A stretch of DNA of 64,000 bases from contig NC_023751.2 of the NCBI RefSeq assembly GCF_000499845.2, positions 37,685,309 through 37,749,308 of the forward strand, read 5' to 3'. Positions within the stretch are counted from its first letter, which is position 1. Each line of letters starts with the position of its first letter. Position numbers and translations under genes: made by a program. Below the pieces are notes generated by a model that saw nothing but the letters and a program-made list of their open reading frames with translations, had not been told where the DNA came from and ran no database searches. This DNA is from Phaseolus vulgaris (lineage: Eukaryota > Streptophyta > Magnoliopsida > Fabales > Fabaceae). Positions 58,975 to 64,000 of the stretch are shown here, piece by piece.

Positions 58975-60970
58975 ATTGAGTTTATCTAATTCATACTAAT
59001 GTGTGGGGTCCCTTTAATAATTCAAATATTTCAGGAACTAAATGATTTATTACTTTTTTGATAATTACAAAGGTAACACGACTTTTCTCAAAAAAAATAA
59101 TATGAGGTTAGTTTTGTTGTTATGCAATTTATATCACTAATTAAAAATCAATTTGGTGTGGATATTAAGAAATTTAAGCATGATAATGCTAAATATTATT
59201 TTAATCATAAATTAGAATATTTTTTTTCAAAATGAAGGGATAATTCATGAATCCTCATTTGTTTATACACCCCAACAAAATGGAATTTCTAAATAAAAAA
59301 ATGGACATCTTTTAGAATAAATTAGAGCACTTCTCTTTCAAAATAATCCTCCAAAATTATCCATGTTCATAAACAGCATAGGGTAAAACTTGATCCAAGA
59401 ACACTTAAATGTAGGTATGCAAAGGTCAACATGATCGCCGGTTGATGAAGCGGCGTTCTATCAACATGATCGCCGAGCGATGAAACGACGTTCCCCATAT
59501 GTGTAGTCGGTGGTCGCCGTAGGTATGCAAAGGTCAACATGATCGCCGGTTGTGTGTAGTCAGAGGTTGTTGTAGCTATACAAGGTCAACATGATCGCCG
59601 GTCGATCTCCATGTGTGTAGTCGGTGGTCGCCGTAGGTATGAAAATGTCAACATGATCGCCGGTTGATGAAGCGGCGCTCTGTCAACATGATCGCCTATT
59701 GATGAAACGGCGTTCTCCATATGTGTAGTCGGTGGTCGCCGTAGGTATGCAAAGGTCAACATGATCGCCGGTTGTGTGTAGTCGGAGGTTGTTGTAGTTA
59801 TACAAGGTCAACATGTGTAGTCGGTGGTCGCCGATGTTGGTTATTTTTTGTTGGGGATGATTTTCTCACTTTAAGGTTGGTCTACCCCAACCATAAAGGA
59901 GAGTTTCGTTTGTGGATGACTTAGGAAGTCCACTTCTGGTTTTGTATATGGGTTGGGATACCCCTGAAGTATCCTCTTTAATTTTATTTATTCATTGCTG
60001 ATAAAGAAAAAACACTTAAATGTATTTTATTAGAGTAAAAAAGGGTATAAGTGTTTTCATCCTTGTTTCAAAAAAATTGTCTTAAGAGATACCATTTTCA
60101 ATAAACAAGTTACCATCCTCGTCTTTAGAGGAGGATTTAAGAGAAGATGATGAGCCTCTGAATGATTTTATATTTCCTAAGAATAATACCATTGAAACTG
60201 AAATTGTTGAGAGGGAAAGAGTGGTATCTTCCTAGAGCGATTCTATTAGATCACATGATGTTGAATACACCTATAGAGGAAAAAGTTATTCCAGGATCTA
60301 AACATGTCCAAGAGTTCAATCGTTTACCACTGTAAAAAGTAAATATATATGAACTTATAAACTTTAATTCCACTAACCATGATAAATTTTCTTGTAACGA
60401 GCCAATAGGAGAGAACTTAGATCTTCCAATATAAAAAGAACTAGAGTTGTGACTAAACTTGTTTATCCTTTAACATACTATTTATCATTTGAAAAATTCT
60501 CTCCTTCATGTAAAACCTCTCTCAAAAGTCTAAACACTACAATTATAAATTCTTTTTATTTGGGTCATTAATTGATAGGAAATGGAAATAGACCATGGAT
60601 TCAGAAATGGAGGCATCAAAGAAGAATAATACTTGAAAGTTAGTCACTCTACCACCTAGTAAAAACATGGATGCAAATGAATTTATACAGAAAAATACAA
60701 AGCTAATGGAACTATTGAAAGGTACAAGGGTAGACTGGTGGAAAAAATGATTCACTCAAATATATGGAGTGACTACTTGGAGACTTTTGCACCAATTCTA
60801 AAAATGAGCATGGTTAGAGTTATTTTTTTCTTAGGAGCAAAACATAAATTTGCAATAATTTGATATAAAAAAATATTAGATAATTAGGTAACATAACATA
60901 TTGATGATGTATTGATGATAATGTGTGTAATTCATTTAGATCATCATTCAATTTTAAGTGAACATTAAGT
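58975..60970 (+). pseudogene. Ty1/copia pol remnant (integrase and reverse transcriptase)
   Basis: Plus-strand reading gives the integrase core (KWFITFLDNYTKVT, KKFKHDNAKYYF, the GIIHESSFVYTPQQNG block) at 58980-59400. After the inserted LINE copy comes the DPRTLKC...KKGYKCFHP segment. From about 60590 the start of RT follows, with WIYTVKYKANGTIERYKGRL-like, YLETFAPI and a YVDD-like box near 60900. Frames are broken throughout by stops and small indels, so this is an old copy. No LTRs were found. Confidence 0.75.
59414..60010 (+). mobile_element. LINE 3' copy carrying a higher-order tandem repeat, with 14-bp target-site duplication
   Basis: AACACTTAAATGTA lies at 59400-59413 and 60011-60024, and the copia integrase-to-RT frame resumes across it. 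The 3' part is the family tail (GGGTTGGGATACCCCTGAAG, TTTATTCATTGCTGATAAAG). The 5' part (59414-59833) is built of repeated GTCAACATGATCGCCGGTTG / TGTGTAGTCGGTGGTCGCCG modules in long and short versions. Confidence 0.85.
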
Positions 60971-61600
60971 TAACCTTTTTTATCAACAAAATAATGTTAA
61001 CTTTTTTTATCAACAAAATCATTTAAATATAGAAAGAAGTACATAAAATGTTTCAATCCTTTTAAAAAAAAGTCGTCTTTTTATTAACAATAAGAAATAA
61101 AATTAAATTAAAAAAAAAGTCGTATATACATGACAACACAAGCTCCTTACTTTTGTCCTCATATTAAACTTATCTTTCAGATATAATGTATGTTCTAATA
61201 ATTCTTCATAGCTTACACATCATATGAAGCCAACAACACACGTAATATATTTTAATAATAGTGAACATGTTTTTAAACCCCACATTCAATTATTGAGATT
61301 ACATTTAAAAATAAGAAGTGGTTGATTAAGTTGGTTCTCCTTTGTAATACTCATGTTGTCATGTAGTTCCTTGGTTTATATGCTTCATTTATGCAATTCA
61401 TTTTGACAGTGATACATCACCTACACTCATATATGAGTCATGCATCCATACTTTGACAACAAGCATTATAGGTCCCAAAACTTCAACCCAAAACTTATGC
61501 CTCTTGTTTCAACATATTCCATCTATCTCAATATTAACCCCTTCCATCAAATTTGAAATAGTTTACAGTGAAGTCATATATGAAATACATAGTTGCACAA
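60970..61600. other. Gene-free stretch
   Basis: Contains a tandem TTAACTTTTTTTATCAACAAAAT duplication near 60970-61020. Nothing else was recognised. Confidence 0.4.
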
Positions 61601-61603
61601 AGA

Positions 61604-61698
61604 GTAAGGAGGAGTAGCCTTGGGTTTTTGTATATGGGTTGGGATACCCCTGAAATATCCCTTTTAATTCAATTTATTCATTGCTGATAAAAAAAAAT
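61604..61698 (+). mobile_element. 95-bp LINE 3' tail with 12-bp target-site duplication
   Basis: GTTGCACAAAGA lies at 61592-61603 and 61699-61710. The insert contains GGGTTGGGATACCCCTGAAA and TTCATTGCTGATAAAAAAAA. Confidence 0.85.
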
Positions 61699-61789
61699 GT
61701 TGCACAAAGATCTCCCATTATACACATACACATTTGGCTATTATTAAATTGGCTAGAAAACAAATTAAATTGTTTTTTTTATTTCTTCC

Positions 61790-62070
61790 CTTTATGCGTC
61801 GGTCATGGCCCACACTAGTTTTTTTTTTAAATTTGCGTCAATATCTGATATAATTTTGCGTGGACCTAGCCGACGCATAAGCGAAATTTAAATTATGTGT
61901 TGGTTTTATCCAAACATATGCGTCCGTTTTGCGTCCATCTAGATTCTGCGTGTTGCGTCCTTTTCAAGATGCGTTCATCTTTCTGACCCCGCTACTTGCC
62001 TTTTGCTTCCATCCGTTTTTAACTTTTGCGTCCGTGGCTCATACAAAATCGATGTTTTCTTGTGTAAATT
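61790..62070. repeat. Cluster of TGCGTC words in both orientations
   Basis: At least eight TGCGTC/TTGCGTCC words, with GACGCAT in the opposite orientation near 61873, occur in 250 bp of locally GC-richer DNA. The right side ends in ATCGATGTTTTCTTGTG, which resembles the inner end of a CACTA-type terminus. Probably the subterminal region of a non-autonomous DNA element. Confidence 0.5.
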
Positions 62071-62521
62071 TAGAAAAAATTTAATTAACTAACTAGAACC
62101 ATGTTTTAAGCAAAACTAGTGAGATAATCTTTTCAAATCCACCTTGTCATTTCTAAATATGATTGTGTTTCTTAACAATAAGATGCTTTTTATTTCTGAT
62201 TTAATTTAATTTAATTTCTTAAATGAAATCACACACACTTTCAAACGTGGAATTATCGCGTTGAGGGAAAACCCAGAGTGAATGAGTGAGAGACACAACC
62301 TGTTCAGTGGGACCTTCTGCACTTTTCCCTTTACCCTTTTTTCCCCCATACATATCTCCTTTGCTTGCACCCCATTGGTACTCTCAGCTTCTCACCACTA
62401 AGACAAAACCAAGTGCAATCATTCCAAGTTTCAAGCAACTGATTAAACACGTAGGAGCTTCATGTACACATAAATAACAGATGAGGAAAGGGATAAGAAA
62501 AGAGCATAGGAAGAGAGAAAA

Positions 62522-62761
62522 ATGAGTGTGAAGGTAGCAAAAGATGGGATGGTGGTTGGGAAATACGAGTTGGGAAAAACGATCGGAGAGGGAAGCTTTG
62601 CGAAGGTGAAGTTGGCGAGAAACGTGAAGAGCGGGAACAAGGTTGCCATCAAAATCCTGGACCGTAAACATGTCCTCCGCCACAACATGATGGAACAGCT
62701 CCAGCGAGAAATATCAACCATGAAACTCATCAATCACCCAAACGTTGCTAAAATATTTGAG
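62522..62761 (+). CDS. CBL-interacting protein kinase (CIPK/SnRK3), first coding exon
   Basis: Starts at the first ATG after a purine-rich leader. The 80 codons give the kinase N-lobe: GKYELGKTIGEGSFAKVKLA contains the glycine-rich loop (residues 22-29), VAIKIL carries the ATP-binding Lys44, and QREISTMKL carries the alpha-C Glu63, followed by NHPNVAKIFE. This pattern is CIPK-like: these kinases are activated by calcium-loaded CBL sensors binding a C-terminal NAF motif, which lies outside the window. An intron this early points to the intron-rich CIPK clade. The exon should end at GAG|GTCACT (62761/62762), where kinase similarity stops. The stronger donor TTC|GTAAGT at 62804 would add 14 residues that do not look kinase-like. 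Exon 2 is not found before 64000, so the intron exceeds 1.2 kb. Confidence 0.85.
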
Positions 62762-64000
62762 GTCACTACCCTACACCATACTCTTATATTATACACTCCT
62801 TCGTAAGTATATTACGTGATTGATCTCATATTTTTCTGTATAAGGGTTGGACTATCCTGAAGTGATTCTTATTTATTTATTATTGTTCATTAAAAAAACA
62901 CTTCTTTGTATATTATCTCTTTTAACATCTAGTTTTTTTCTATTGTTGTTAAAAATGTCTTCCTAGATGATATTATTTTTCTTATAAATCATATTTATTA
63001 TTTTTTTTTCTTATAACAAAAAAACATCTAGTTTTTCATTAATTAAATTCATTCAAAATTATAAAATTCATTTTTCAATTATGTTTATAGAATAAGTTGG
63101 ATGATTTAAATAGTAACTGAAATTAAGTAATTTTTTTTCTAAAGAATAACTTGATTTCCTCAATCTTAAAATTTATATCTTATGATTTTGTCAACAAGTG
63201 TTTTTTTTCTTTGTGTAAACATTGATTTTTTTTATTGCATCCAAAAAAAACTATTTATCTTAAAATAAATTTTTAGTAAGCTTAATCCAACAAAAATTGA
63301 TTTTGATTATAATAAATTAATTATATATGCTCAATTATTAAAATGATTTAGTTTTGTAACTCTCTCAAACTCATCCTATTTTTTTTTCTAAAGTAATATA
63401 AAAATTATCTGTGTACTCCACACCTCAAATTTATTATACACTTAACTAGAAAAAAATAGAAAAAATATAAAAATAATAAATAGGTGTGTTGAGAGAACAT
63501 TTCTTTAACAAACTATTTTTAGTATATTTTTTATTAATTAAAATTTATTAAAAGCTATGAAACCACGAAAGAGATTTATGAAATAAAATGTAAAATTTAC
63601 GAGATTATTAGTTTTGTAATAAATTTTAATCAATTTTTTTTTCTTAAAAGAACGTGTTTCTAGTGTTTCTGATAAATAATATAATATAAAAAGTACTCGT
63701 AAAGTACTTAAAAAAATACTAAATATGGTGACTCCAAAGAGCATGTGCATGAATACAAAAAGAACAAAAAGCGTCACACTATCCAATGAAACTTACTCTA
63801 CACGTGATACTGTCGAAATAGCTAAAAGTTTCAAACAGTTTCTGTAATTTCAAAGTTAGATGGAATCATCACTACATACAACCATGCTGACACAACAAGT
63901 TCATGTGAAAATTGATGATTTTTGTAAATCGGATTCTAAATTGTTGAACTCACTATGAACTTCCACAACTGATCTGGTTTAGTTGATAAACTGTTCAACG
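62762..64000 (+). other. Intron of the CIPK gene (to window end)
   Basis: AT-rich, with no kinase exon recognised. A LINE-like tail lies at about 62836-62900 (TATAAGGGTTGGACTATCCT, then TTATTATTGTTCATTAAAAA). Confidence 0.55.

Noticed and set aside
62804..62812. Consensus donor GTAAGT as the true end of CIPK exon 1
   Set aside because: It would insert 14 residues unlike any kinase N-lobe. The exon end is placed at 62761, with the alternative reported.

Overview
The window is a piece of an AT-rich plant nuclear chromosome. It has intron-containing genes, large intergenic spaces and dense transposable-element debris. The retroelement types, the class I basic glucanase genes and a copia LTR carrying repeated CAACCGATTG-type motifs fit a phaseoloid legume (Phaseolus or Vigna like). 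That assignment is inference; no species can be proven from the sequence alone.

Layout. Positions 1-3.2 kb hold the 5' end of a minus-strand bromodomain/WD40 (BRWD-type) gene; its long 5'UTR intron carries a complete miniature LTR retrotransposon (TRIM). From 3.2 to 20 kb no intact gene is seen: a CACTA TNP2 transposase remnant (6.3-6.9 kb), an array of palindromic modules (9.3-10.9 kb), a LINE ORF1 remnant (12.6-14.6 kb), two LINE insertions with clear target-site duplications (15.16-15.44 and 15.49-18.84 kb) and CACTA-type MITEs. From 20.8 to 28.6 kb a tandem pair of GH17 beta-1,3-glucanase genes lies on the plus strand. The first looks intact, with a signal peptide and a class I-like C-terminal extension. 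The second has a frameshift just after the mature N-terminus. Both are followed by related, decayed LTR-like sequence.

From 32.2 to 45.8 kb there are three minus-strand, single-exon genes of one family that I do not recognise (292, 278 and 289 aa), all starting Met-Gly-Thr with an N-myristoylation-like motif. The first two come from a tandem segmental duplication of about 2.4 kb that can be followed into both flanks and differs by later LINE and MITE insertions. From 47.4 to 58.1 kb a near-identical 553-bp inverted repeat encloses a nest: a Tat-lineage Ty3/gypsy 3' region (an antisense extra ORF plus an LTR) broken by a copia solo LTR and a MITE, and a small Asn/Gly-rich gene (100 aa). From 58.5 to 62 kb there are palindromic repeats, copia pol remnants split by a LINE copy with higher-order tandem repeats, and further repeat arrays. 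At 62.5 kb the first coding exon of a CIPK (SnRK3) kinase begins and runs off the window.

Functional picture. The live-looking genes are a chromatin reader (BRWD), a vacuolar defence-type glucanase, a calcium-signalling kinase and two small uncharacterised families (the three Met-Gly-Thr genes and the 100-aa gene). The repeats record an order of events: MITEs, LINE copies and the solo LTR can be ordered by which of them sits inside which.
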